From: WSZY01 sp964559845
GTDB lineage: Bacteria; Pseudomonadota; Zetaproteobacteria; Mariprofundales; Mariprofundaceae
Direction of reading: 5' to 3'
DNA length: 27,106 nt
NCBI GenBank assembly: GCA_964559845.1
Contig: CAZLJF010000024.1
Coordinates: 1 to 27,106, forward strand
Shown here: positions 15,182-22,014 of the stretch, one piece after another
How the letters are laid out: the number at the start of each line of letters is the position of its first letter
Numbering within the stretch: the first letter of the stretch is position 1
Made by a program: the position numbers and the translations under genes
Notes under the pieces: generated by a model
Seen by the model: only the letters and a program-made list of their open reading frames with translations
Told to the model about the DNA's origin: nothing
The model's database searches: none

Positions 15182-15970
15182 TTAGCCCTGCATCAGTCTT
15201 TGCAGGGCCTGGCCCGGAAGCGGCTGGCGCATCAGTGATTCTCCTACCAGGAAGCCATAAACACCATGCCGGTTCATCAGGGTGATATCCTCTGTTGAGA
15301 AAATACCGGATTCAGTGATGACGCTTTTATTGGCGGGAATATCCTTCAAAAGTGTCAGTGTGGTCTGCAGTGTTGTTTCAAAGCTGTGCAGGTTACGGTT
15401 GTTGATGCCAAGTAGATCTGTATCCAGCTTGAGCGCTCTTTCCAACTCCGTTTTGTTATGCACTTCCGGCAGCACCGACAGGCCAAGCTCAGCGGCTGTT
15501 TGCGCCAGCTCCAGCGCCAATGCATCATCAACCATGGCCAGGATGATGAGGATGGCGTCAGCGCCCATGCTGCGCGCTTCTGCAACCTGATAGGGGTCAA
15601 CAATGAACTCCTTGCGGAGAATCGGAATGCTGACCTCGCGGCGGATTGCACGGAGATAGTCATCCGATCCCTGAAAATATTTCACATCGGTCAGAATCGA
15701 GAGGCAGGCGGCATCCGCACTTTCATAGGATTTGGCAATCCGGACGGGATCGAAGTCTTCACGAATGATTCCTTTTGAAGGAGATGCTTTTTTTACCTCG
15801 GCAATAACGGCGCTCTCTTCTGCCCGAATCCGCCGGGTCAGCGCGCCACAGAAATCCAGCGGTGTATAGCCTTTTGCCTGCTCAAGGATCCTCTGCTCGG
15901 ATATTTTCTTTTTGCACTCAGCCACCCACTGCCGCTTGTAGTCGGCAATTTCGTTGAGAATCGAGCTCAT
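15182..15970 (-). CDS. trpC: Indole-3-glycerol phosphate synthase
   Basis: TrpC (262 residues, monofunctional) converts carboxyphenylamino-deoxyribulose-phosphate to indole-3-glycerol phosphate. The (beta/alpha)8 barrel signatures are all present: AEVKKASPSKG at 57-67, LTDVKYFQGS, ILRKEFIVDPYQ, GINNRNLHSF, VITESGI and FLVGESLM, covering catalytic Lys and Glu residues. No TrpF domain is fused. It is the last gene of the operon; its start overlaps the trpD stop by four bases. No clear terminator follows on this strand before the convergent hairpin. Confidence 0.97.
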   Translation of the reverse strand: MSSILNEIADYKRQWVAECKKKISEQRILEQAKGYTPLDFCGALTRRIRAEESAVIAEVKKASPSKGIIREDFDPVRIAKSYESADAACLSILTDVKYFQGSDDYLRAIRREVSIPILRKEFIVDPYQVAEARSMGADAILIILAMVDDALALELAQTAAELGLSVLPEVHNKTELERALKLDTDLLGINNRNLHSFETTLQTTLTLLKDIPANKSVITESGIFSTEDITLMNRHGVYGFLVGESLMRQPLPGQALQRLMQG

Positions 15971-17010
15971 GGGGCTGCCCGGGATGCTTCTCGGGTGAAA
16001 TTAACCAGTGCGGCAAGCGTTTGCTCCACCTTGCCTGAGTCGATGCTTTCGGCTGCAAGTGCGATGCCCTCAGCGATGCTGTCAACGCGCTTTGTTACCC
16101 ACAGGGCAGCGCCTGCATTGAGCAGCACAATATCTCGTGCTGCGCCCTTCTGGCCGGCAAAGATATGCTTGAGGATCTCTGCATTGTACGCGGCATCGCC
16201 GCCTTTCAGGGCCTCCGGCGTGGCAAAGGGCATGCCGAAGGCGGAGGGGTCAATTTCAAAGGGTTCAATGTCCTGCCCCTCCTCAACAAGAAAGGCATCG
16301 GTAATGGTTGCGGTGGTAATTTCATCCAGGCCATCGCGGCCATGTACAACCAGCGCACGCTTGATGCCAAGCTGTTTCAGGGCATCAGCAACCAGTTCAA
16401 GTTTGTCTGAGGCATAGACGCCGAGCAGCTGGTATTCGGCACTGGCCGGATTGGTCAGCGGGCCGAGCAGGTTGAACAGGGTGCGGATGCCCAGATCCCG
16501 GCGCACAGGCCCGGCATGGCGCATGGCCGGATGGTGGTTGGGAGCAAAGAGGAAGCCGATGCCCACTTCATCAATGCACTGTGCCACCTGTTCGGGCGTC
16601 AGTTCCAGTTTAACGCCGAGCGCTTCCAGTACATCGGCAGCGCCTGATTTTGAGGACATGGCACGGTTGCCGTGCTTGGCAACAGGTTGCCCACATGCGG
16701 CAACAATGATGGAGACTGCCGTTGAGATGTTAAATGTGCTGGCACCATCGCCGCCTGTGCCACAGGTATCCAGCAGCTCTTTTGAGTGCGGGTGGATATG
16801 GGTGGCGGCACTGCGCATGGCGCGTGCCGCACCGGCAACGATCCCGGCGGATTCGCCCCGGATGGAGAGTCCCAGAAGCAGTGCGCCGATCTGGGCCGGT
16901 GATGCATCTCCCTGCATGATCAGGTTGAATACCTGCTCAGACTGTTCCCCCGGGATGAGATGGCCAGCCTGCAGATCATGTATGGTTTGCCGGATCGGGT
17001 CGTTGCTCAT
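15967..17010 (-). CDS. trpD: Anthranilate phosphoribosyltransferase
   Basis: TrpD (347 residues) joins anthranilate and PRPP to phosphoribosyl-anthranilate. The PRPP-binding glycine-rich loop is DTCGTGGDGASTFNIST (GTGGD at 84-88), followed by KHGNR at 112-116 and the GPLTNPASAEYQLLGVY region. It is not fused to TrpG, unlike in enterics. Starts and stops overlap both neighbours by four bases, implying coupled translation. Confidence 0.97.
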   Translation of the reverse strand: MSNDPIRQTIHDLQAGHLIPGEQSEQVFNLIMQGDASPAQIGALLLGLSIRGESAGIVAGAARAMRSAATHIHPHSKELLDTCGTGGDGASTFNISTAVSIIVAACGQPVAKHGNRAMSSKSGAADVLEALGVKLELTPEQVAQCIDEVGIGFLFAPNHHPAMRHAGPVRRDLGIRTLFNLLGPLTNPASAEYQLLGVYASDKLELVADALKQLGIKRALVVHGRDGLDEITTATITDAFLVEEGQDIEPFEIDPSAFGMPFATPEALKGGDAAYNAEILKHIFAGQKGAARDIVLLNAGAALWVTKRVDSIAEGIALAAESIDSGKVEQTLAALVNFTREASRAAP

Positions 17011-17576
17011 GCCGATACCTCCAGAAAGTTTTTCAGCATTTGGTGTCCATGTTCAGTCAGAATCGACTCTGGATGAAACTGAACACCGAAGGTTGGGTGT
17101 TGCCGGTGCTGAAGCCCCATCAGTTCCCCCTCTCTGGTCCATGCCGTGCGAACGAGCACTTCGGGCAGAGGCTCTTCAACAATCAGGGAGTGATAGCGTG
17201 TTGCCGTAAAGGGTGAGGGCAGGTTGGCAAAAACCCCCTCGCCCGTATGTTCAATAGGGCTGGTTTTTCCATGCATCAGCCGTGGCGCCCGAATCACTCT
17301 GCCGCCAAAGACCTCAGCAATGGACTGATGTCCCAGGCAGACGCCCAGAATAGGAATCCGACCGGAAAATCGCTCAATAACGCTTTTGGAGATCCCTGCC
17401 TCATGCGGAGTGCATGGGCCGGGTGAGATCAGGATACGTGCCGGGTTCATGGCGGCAATCTCATCCGGAGTGATCCGGTCGTTACGGAACACCTGTGGCG
17501 AATCATTCAGCTCACCCAGATACTGCACCAGATTGAAGGTGAATGAGTCGTAGTTATCGATGACCAGTGTTGTCAC
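17007..17576 (-). CDS. trpG: Anthranilate synthase glutamine amidotransferase component
   Basis: TrpG (189 residues) releases ammonia from glutamine for TrpE. The class-I amidotransferase triad is visible: nucleophile C80 in ILGVCLGHQSI, and H168/E170 in VQFHPESIL. The ISPGPCTPHEAG oxyanion region is also typical. The same protein could serve as PabA for folate synthesis, as in many bacteria that have one trpG/pabA; the window cannot decide. Four-base overlaps with trpE and trpD. Confidence 0.95.
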   Translation of the reverse strand: MTTLVIDNYDSFTFNLVQYLGELNDSPQVFRNDRITPDEIAAMNPARILISPGPCTPHEAGISKSVIERFSGRIPILGVCLGHQSIAEVFGGRVIRAPRLMHGKTSPIEHTGEGVFANLPSPFTATRYHSLIVEEPLPEVLVRTAWTREGELMGLQHRQHPTFGVQFHPESILTEHGHQMLKNFLEVSA

Positions 17577-18979
17577 TTTGATTGCTCCTGAGCCAGCACC
17601 ACGGAACGGAACATGGCCGTCGCCTTGTTAACACACTCCTGATGTTCGCTGGCAGGATCCGAGTCGGCAACGATGCCGGCGCCGGCCTGTACGTGGATGG
17701 TGCCGTTCTGAATCACCGCCGTACGGATGATAATGGCCGTATCCATCTGTTCTCCGCCAAACGAAATATAGCCGATACAGCCGCCATAGGGTCCGCGTAC
17801 CTCATGTTCGAGCTCATCAATGATCTGCATGGCCCGGATTTTCGGCGCACCCGAGAGGGTGCCGGCCGGGAATGTGGCAGCCAGCAGATCCAGCGCATCG
17901 ACTTCATCTCTCAAATCGCCTTCCACCTGTGAGACGATATGCATGACATGCGAGTAACGCTCGATGCACATCGATTCACGCACCGTCACCGAACCATATT
18001 TGCACACGCGGCCAAGGTCATTGCGTCCCAGATCAACCAGCATGACATGCTCGGCCAGCTCCTTTTTATCCTGTAGCAGATCCTGTTCGAGCGCCTTGTC
18101 TTCCGCCTCGCTTTCACCACGCGGTCGCGTACCGGCAATCGGGCGCACAATGGCGCGCTTGCCCTCTTTGCGTACCAGAATTTCGGGGGAGGATCCGATC
18201 AGCACGGTATCATCCACATGCAGGTAGAAGAGGTAGGGCGAAGGGTTGATATGTCGAACCGCCCTGTAGATAGAGAGCGGATCACAGCTCAACGGTGCGG
18301 AAAAACGCTGGGACAGAACCACCTGGAAGATGTCACCTGCCAGAATGTACTCCTTGGCCCGCTCCACCATTGCCTCATACTCAGCCTGCGCTATATGCGA
18401 TCCGGGCGAGGTTGTCCGGCTGGCGTCTGTATCCAGATGCATCGGCTCAGGCGTGCTGTTTTCAGCAAGCCGCTGCTCCATGGCATCAAGAAGCTGTCCG
18501 GCTGTCGGCTCATCATCTTCAAGCACGCACAGGTGCATGATGCCTCTTAGGCTGTCCATAATGACAAAGCGGTCAATCAGCATAAAGGCGGCAATGGGCG
18601 CATCAGTGCAGGCTGCTTTCAGGCCTGGTTCGAAGCGGTGGACAATGTCATAGGAGAAATAGCCGACCGCGCCGCCGCTGAAAGGCAGTTCTCCGACAGC
18701 TTCAGCAGCTTGCTGGTCGATTACCTGCTGACGAATCCATGTCAGGATATCACTGCCAGCCTGGTGGGCCATTGCGCCATCGCGTTGCCGGATATCCAGT
18801 GCACCCCTCTGTTCAATGGCAACCTGCGATGGTTCGAAGCCGATGATGCTAAAGCGCCCCCAATGTTCGCCGCCTTCAGCACTTTCAAAAAGGAAACATT
18901 CACCCTTACCGCGAAGGCGTGCAAAGAGGGAGACCGGTGTATCGCAATCGGCAGAGCGTGTACGGCGGAACAGTTTCAT
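17573..18979 (-). CDS. trpE: Anthranilate synthase component I
   Basis: TrpE (468 residues) makes anthranilate from chorismate and ammonia, the first step of tryptophan synthesis. The Trp feedback-binding elements are recognisable: the ES pair at residues 32-33 and NPSPYLFYL in the middle. Chorismate-binding signatures include RPIAGTRPRGESEAEDKALE, DLGRNDLGRVCKYGSV and FPAGTLSGAPKIRAM. First gene of the - strand trp operon. The region upstream has no good ribosome-binding site and contains the divergent tRNA-Ala gene. It could be confused with PabB, but the linkage to trpG, trpD and trpC favours TrpE. Confidence 0.95.
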   Translation of the reverse strand: MKLFRRTRSADCDTPVSLFARLRGKGECFLFESAEGGEHWGRFSIIGFEPSQVAIEQRGALDIRQRDGAMAHQAGSDILTWIRQQVIDQQAAEAVGELPFSGGAVGYFSYDIVHRFEPGLKAACTDAPIAAFMLIDRFVIMDSLRGIMHLCVLEDDEPTAGQLLDAMEQRLAENSTPEPMHLDTDASRTTSPGSHIAQAEYEAMVERAKEYILAGDIFQVVLSQRFSAPLSCDPLSIYRAVRHINPSPYLFYLHVDDTVLIGSSPEILVRKEGKRAIVRPIAGTRPRGESEAEDKALEQDLLQDKKELAEHVMLVDLGRNDLGRVCKYGSVTVRESMCIERYSHVMHIVSQVEGDLRDEVDALDLLAATFPAGTLSGAPKIRAMQIIDELEHEVRGPYGGCIGYISFGGEQMDTAIIIRTAVIQNGTIHVQAGAGIVADSDPASEHQECVNKATAMFRSVVLAQEQSK

Positions 18980-18998
18980 CGGGAGTGCAGGAACGGTG

Positions 18999-19028
18999 TT
19001 GACACTGGCCTGTCTCCGTGGCTGTATT
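18999..19028 (+). promoter_or_regulatory. Promoter of the tRNA-Ala gene
   Basis: A perfect -35 element TTGACA at 18999-19004 and TGTATT at 19023-19028 (18-base spacer) lie 35 bases before the mature tRNA. The sequence after the -10 is G+C-rich (CGCGGCC), the kind of discriminator associated with stringent control of stable RNA promoters. The assignment rests on sequence match and position. Confidence 0.65.
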
Positions 19029-19036
19029 CGCGGCCA

Positions 19037-19058
19037 CAGCGGATCAGCTGATCCGCTG
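19037..19058. repeat. Perfect 22-bp palindrome in front of tRNA-Ala
   Basis: The half-site CAGCGGATCAG is followed directly by its exact reverse complement, with no spacer. It lies between the tRNA promoter and the first base of the mature tRNA (19063), and about 60-80 bases upstream of the divergent trpE start. It could be a dimer-binding operator in DNA or, in RNA, a leader hairpin shaping 5' processing of the tRNA precursor. Confidence 0.9.
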
Positions 19059-19062
19059 CTAC

Positions 19063-19138
19063 GGGGCCATAGCTCAGCTGGGAGAGCGCCACACTGGCAG
19101 TGTGGAGGTCAGCGGTTCGATCCCGCTTGGCTCCACCA
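19063..19138 (+). tRNA. tRNA-Ala, anticodon GGC
   Basis: A 76-base cloverleaf can be folded: acceptor stem GGGGCCA with TGGCTCC, D arm with AGCTCAGCTGGGAGAGC, anticodon stem CCACA/TGTGG around the loop CTGGCAG (anticodon GGC, alanine), and T arm with GGTTCGATCC. The discriminator base is A and the CCA end is encoded. It stands alone, not in an rRNA operon. Confidence 0.97.
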
Positions 19139-19145
19139 TACAGAG

Positions 19146-19187
19146 AGCCGGGAATCACCATCAGGCGGTTTCCGGCTTTTCTTTTTT
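19146..19187 (+). terminator. Intrinsic terminator of the tRNA-Ala gene
   Basis: A 9-bp stem AGCCGGGAA / TTTCCGGCT (one G-T pair) with a 14-base loop is followed by a T-rich run (TTTTCTTTTTT). It begins 8 bases after the tRNA CCA end. Confidence 0.8.
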
Positions 19188-19231
19188 CAATGGCTATGCC
19201 TAATGCTGGTTTCATTTGTTGCGAAACATAC

Positions 19232-19260
19232 ATTTTCTACCGCATGCGGGCTAGGTTCAA
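19232..19260 (-). promoter_or_regulatory. Weak candidate promoter for the trp operon
   Basis: On the minus strand TTGAAC (19255-19260) and GAAAAT (19232-19237) are 17 bases apart. It lies after the ppiD terminator and would give a leader of about 250 bases that crosses the tRNA-Ala gene in antisense. The match is modest and a promoter nearer trpE cannot be excluded. No Trp-rich leader peptide was recognised. Confidence 0.25.
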
Positions 19261-19288
19261 TTTGGCAGGAGGTTTCATTTCCTGAAAC

Positions 19289-19316
19289 AAAAAAAAGCCG
19301 GGCGATTGCGCCCGGC
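19289..19316 (-). terminator. Intrinsic terminator of ppiD
   Basis: On the minus strand a perfect 8-bp stem GCCGGGCG / CGCCCGGC with a four-base loop (CAAT) is followed by eight T residues. It is about 30 bases after the ppiD stop and separates ppiD from the trp operon. Confidence 0.9.
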
Positions 19317-19346
19317 CTTGATTTGAAAAGCATATGTTTTGAATCG

Positions 19347-21260
19347 TTAAAAGCGCTCAAGGATGTTGCGGTGAATCACAATGTCATGATGGTCACGCAC
19401 GGTTGCCATCCAGCGGGCAAAACGGACGGCTCCTTTTGCCTTTTCCACTTCAAGACGCATCGCCTCCTTCTGGGCTTCAAATTCACTTTCGGCGGGTTTT
19501 ACGATTGCGTCCACCTGCACCACGGCAAACCCTTTCGAGACTTCGATCGGAGATGAAATCACAGATCCGCTGGCTGTCTTGAACGCCTGCTCAAGGATGG
19601 CGGGCGTCAGCCAGTCTGCCTCATCGCCAATGCCGTTGCTGCGTACCGGTTTGGAGATGTATTTCGGCTGGCCATAGCTTTGCGCCAGCTGATCCAGTGC
19701 CGTGCTGTCTGTCTTGGCCAGAATCTCTTCGGCAACTGCCTTTGCCTGAATCCGTGCCTCGGCATTGCGTGCATCTTCATAGACCCGGGCCGCAGCATCA
19801 GCAAAGCTTAACGTGCCGGGCTCAATACGCTCCACTACTTCAATGGCCACAAAGCGGCCATCATCAAGTTCCTGAATGTTGACTGCTTCACCAGGCAGTG
19901 CAGAGAAGGCTGCGACACGAAGTGCCGGATCACTGCCCAGCAGGGGATTACCAAGTGCCTCATCTGCACTGATCGGGCCAATTTCAGTGACTGCAAGATC
20001 CAGACTCGCAGCCGCAGCGGCGAGCGAATCCTCCATACCCAGCGCATCATCAAGATCCTGAGAGAGCTTGTAAGCCTCTTCCCCTGCCTTCTCCTTACGG
20101 ATGTCGTTTGCCAGGGCATCATAGACCTCTTTCAGCGGCGTTTCCTCGGCAGCTCTGATCTCTGTCAGCTGAATAATGTGGAAGCCGAACCGGGTTTCGA
20201 TAATATCACTGACTTCACCCTTGGCGAGGCTGAAAGCCGCCTTGTCAAATTCGGGAACCATGGCGCCACGGGGAAAGAAGCCCAGGTCACCCCCCTGTTT
20301 TGCGGTGGTATCATCGGAGAGTTCTTTGGCGACAGTGGCAAACGCTTCACCGGCAGCCAGACGCGCTTTGGCTGCTTCAATCTTTTTGTAGGCAGCACTG
20401 CGTGTTGCTTCATCAGCATCCTTGTTACAACGTACGAGAATATGGCTGGCACGGCGCTGCTCCGGCCTGGAGAATTCCGCTTTGCGTTCCTGATATGCAG
20501 CCTCTACCTCGGCAGCATCAACCGCCATGTCGGTGGCAAATGTCTCCGGCGAGATTTCAACAGCCGTCAGCTTTACTTTCAGTGGCGAGCGATAATCCTG
20601 CAGGTGAGCTTCGTAGTAGTCGCGGGCCCGGGCGTTATCAATATTGATCTTTTTAAGCATGCTTGCCGGATCGACAATAATGGCTGACAGAACGCGCTGT
20701 TCAAATTCGCGGTTGAAGTGATCGCGGATATCTTCATCACTGACCCGTGCTGAGCCAACAATTGCTTTCTGAAGCGCATCAACCATGAGGTTGAGGCGCT
20801 GTTCATTTTCATAATCACGTGTGCTTCTGAAGCCCATGTTGCGGGTAATGATCCTGTAGCGATTGGCATCAAATCCGTTGGCGGACCGGAATGCAGGGTT
20901 GGCTTGCAGGCTGGCCATCAGGGCGGCTTCCGGTGCTGCCAGACCCAGTGCATCTGCCTCATCCAGCATCAGCCTGCGATTGATCAGTGTCTGAATGGTC
21001 TCTTCTTTAAGGCCGAGCTGTTCAACCATTTCTTTAGAAAAACGGCTTCCCAGCATGGAGCGATAGTTGTTCAGCTGGCGTTCATAAGCCTGATGGAACT
21101 CGCTATCAACAATGGGCTTGCCATCCACCTCGGCCACGGTTTGTAGCTGGTTACCCATGAAGTAGTCACCGATTCCCCATAGAGCGAATGAGAGTGCAAT
21201 GCCGCCAAGGATAACTTTGGCGATCCAGGATTGTGCGTGATTGCGCATCGATTCGAGCAT
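19347..21260 (-). CDS. ppiD: Membrane-anchored periplasmic chaperone / peptidyl-prolyl isomerase PpiD
   Basis: PpiD (637 residues; E. coli 623) is a periplasmic chaperone anchored in the inner membrane near the SecYEG exit. One transmembrane helix lies at residues about 12-36 (WIAKVILGGIALSFALWGIG), followed by a SurA-N-like helical domain (about 40-225), a parvulin domain (about 270-368, with ASHILVRC, GGDLGFFPRG, GFHIIQLTEI) and a second, degenerate C-terminal domain. The start is supported by GGGGGC just upstream of ATG. In Alphaproteobacteria ppiD commonly precedes trpE, as here, but a terminator and a tRNA intervene. Confidence 0.93.
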   Translation of the reverse strand: MLESMRNHAQSWIAKVILGGIALSFALWGIGDYFMGNQLQTVAEVDGKPIVDSEFHQAYERQLNNYRSMLGSRFSKEMVEQLGLKEETIQTLINRRLMLDEADALGLAAPEAALMASLQANPAFRSANGFDANRYRIITRNMGFRSTRDYENEQRLNLMVDALQKAIVGSARVSDEDIRDHFNREFEQRVLSAIIVDPASMLKKINIDNARARDYYEAHLQDYRSPLKVKLTAVEISPETFATDMAVDAAEVEAAYQERKAEFSRPEQRRASHILVRCNKDADEATRSAAYKKIEAAKARLAAGEAFATVAKELSDDTTAKQGGDLGFFPRGAMVPEFDKAAFSLAKGEVSDIIETRFGFHIIQLTEIRAAEETPLKEVYDALANDIRKEKAGEEAYKLSQDLDDALGMEDSLAAAAASLDLAVTEIGPISADEALGNPLLGSDPALRVAAFSALPGEAVNIQELDDGRFVAIEVVERIEPGTLSFADAAARVYEDARNAEARIQAKAVAEEILAKTDSTALDQLAQSYGQPKYISKPVRSNGIGDEADWLTPAILEQAFKTASGSVISSPIEVSKGFAVVQVDAIVKPAESEFEAQKEAMRLEVEKAKGAVRFARWMATVRDHHDIVIHRNILERF

Positions 21261-21292
21261 GTTGCCCCCGAAAGTTTAAGAAATATGAAATA

Positions 21293-21310
21293 AGGTGCAT
21301 CCATGCACCT
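21293..21310. repeat. Inverted repeat upstream of ppiD
   Basis: AGGTGCAT and its reverse complement ATGCACCT are separated by two bases, 33 bases before the ppiD start codon. On the minus strand an AT-rich TATAAA lies immediately upstream, so the repeat would sit at or just after the transcription start, a plausible operator position. Binding factor unknown. Confidence 0.75.
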
Positions 21311-21380
21311 GTTTTATATAAAGCTAAAAACGTGGTTTTTGCTTTATCCGCAAAATCAATCACTAATGTTCTTGATTTTG

Positions 21381-21429
21381 ACAGCCCGTCCATGGGCTGT
21401 ACGGGCGCTCCGTTTCTTTCAGAACGCCC
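21381..21429. repeat. Overlapping alternative hairpins
   Basis: Three stems share sequence: ACAGCCC/GGGCTGT (21381-21400), GCCCGT/ACGGGC (21384-21406) and GGGCG/CGCCC (21403-21429). The second excludes the other two, an arrangement seen in attenuators, but no T tract or gene link proves such a role. Confidence 0.45.
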
Positions 21430-21527
21430 TGAATGTCACAACAAATTTAAGGAAGCGGGACGCTACTCAAGGGGATAAGGCACGGCAAGTGATGGATTGG
21501 TATTGCAGGCAGAGAAAAGGCCAGGGT

Positions 21528-21556
21528 TTGACATATTCTCAATTGCCGACTTTACC
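21528..21556 (+). promoter_or_regulatory. Candidate promoter of the decayed secreted-protein gene
   Basis: A perfect TTGACA at 21528-21533 is followed after 17 bases by the poorer TTTACC at 21551-21556. It precedes the ATG at 21576 by 19 bases, with an AGAGGGG just before the ATG. It may be a relic or still active. Confidence 0.35.
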
Positions 21557-21575
21557 CGGGCATTCGAAGAGGGGC

Positions 21576-21981
21576 ATGTTTTACAAAGCTGTTATATTGG
21601 CGCTGCTGTTTATTGCCATTCCAGCAAAAGTCTGGGCGAACCACTTTGATTCAAGCATAGATCTGAGCTTTTAATATCCTGTTGCATCGGATGATGGCAG
21701 AGGCGATGATAGTGTCTCTGATTAAGATGAATTCCCTGATGACCCTGTAGATTATTTTGACATGAACCATGATGGTCAGGATGTCTGACAGTGACAGGGA
21801 TGACGATTTGGATTATAGCGGTTCCGGTCCGGACAATCCAAATATTGCTGAAGATGCTGCATAGCCTGCAGTTACAGTGCTGGCAGCGAGCAATACGCTG
21901 AACTTGGCGAATCATTTGCACCGCTTGCTCCGAGCCGGAGACAACGAATTTGACCGGCACGGCCGAAAAATATATACTTGA
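21576..21981 (+). pseudogene. Decayed gene for a small secreted Asp-rich protein
   Basis: The frame opens with a clean signal peptide, MFYKAVILALLFIAIPAKVWA, then NHFDSSIDLSF and a TAA at 21672-21674. Coding character continues past it: an acidic stretch (VASDDGRGDDSVSD), a TAA at 21723, then DEFPDDPVDYFDMNHDGQD. After a one-base shift near 21784 comes SDSDRDDDLDYSGSGPDNP, a TAG at 21862, and a final basic segment (NLANHLHRLLRAGDNEFDRH) ending at 21981. The Asp-rich pattern resembles thrombospondin type-3 or calcium-binding repeats. Three in-frame stops and a frameshift indicate a dead gene; family not recognised. A live 32-residue peptide from the first ATG cannot be excluded. Confidence 0.5.
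21950..21978 (+). promoter_or_regulatory. Near-consensus sigma-70 promoter of the teneurin-like gene
   Basis: TTGACC at 21950-21955 and TATACT at 21973-21978 are separated by the optimal 17 bases, each matching five of six consensus positions. Transcription would start near 21985, about 30 bases before the ATG at 22015, which has GGAGGGG at 22003-22009. It lies within the 3' remains of the decayed gene. Confidence 0.75.
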
Positions 21982-22014
21982 TGCTGATTTTCTGATTTGT
22001 GTGGAGGGGAAGCC

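Larger units (their letters stand above)
21261..21575. other. Intergenic region, divergent from ppiD; no gene recognised
   Basis: This 315-base stretch is AT-richer than its surroundings and contains no convincing coding frame. It holds an 18-bp inverted repeat next to the ppiD start, overlapping alternative hairpins at 21381-21429, and a TTGACA element at 21528. It is where conserved housekeeping order gives way to the accessory part of the window. Confidence 0.6.

Noticed and set aside
16451..17209. Plus-strand open frame of 252 codons opposite trpD/trpG
   Set aside because: Ser/Arg/Pro-rich translation antisense to clear TrpD and TrpG; shadow frame.
19063..19138. tRNA-Ala as an integration site for the accessory locus
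   Set aside because: No partial tRNA copy, integrase gene or direct repeat was seen between 19138 and 27106, and ppiD in conserved order separates it from the accessory part.
18816..19556. Plus-strand frame of 246 codons running through the tRNA-Ala gene
   Set aside because: It crosses a tRNA, two terminators and parts of trpE and ppiD; not a plausible gene.
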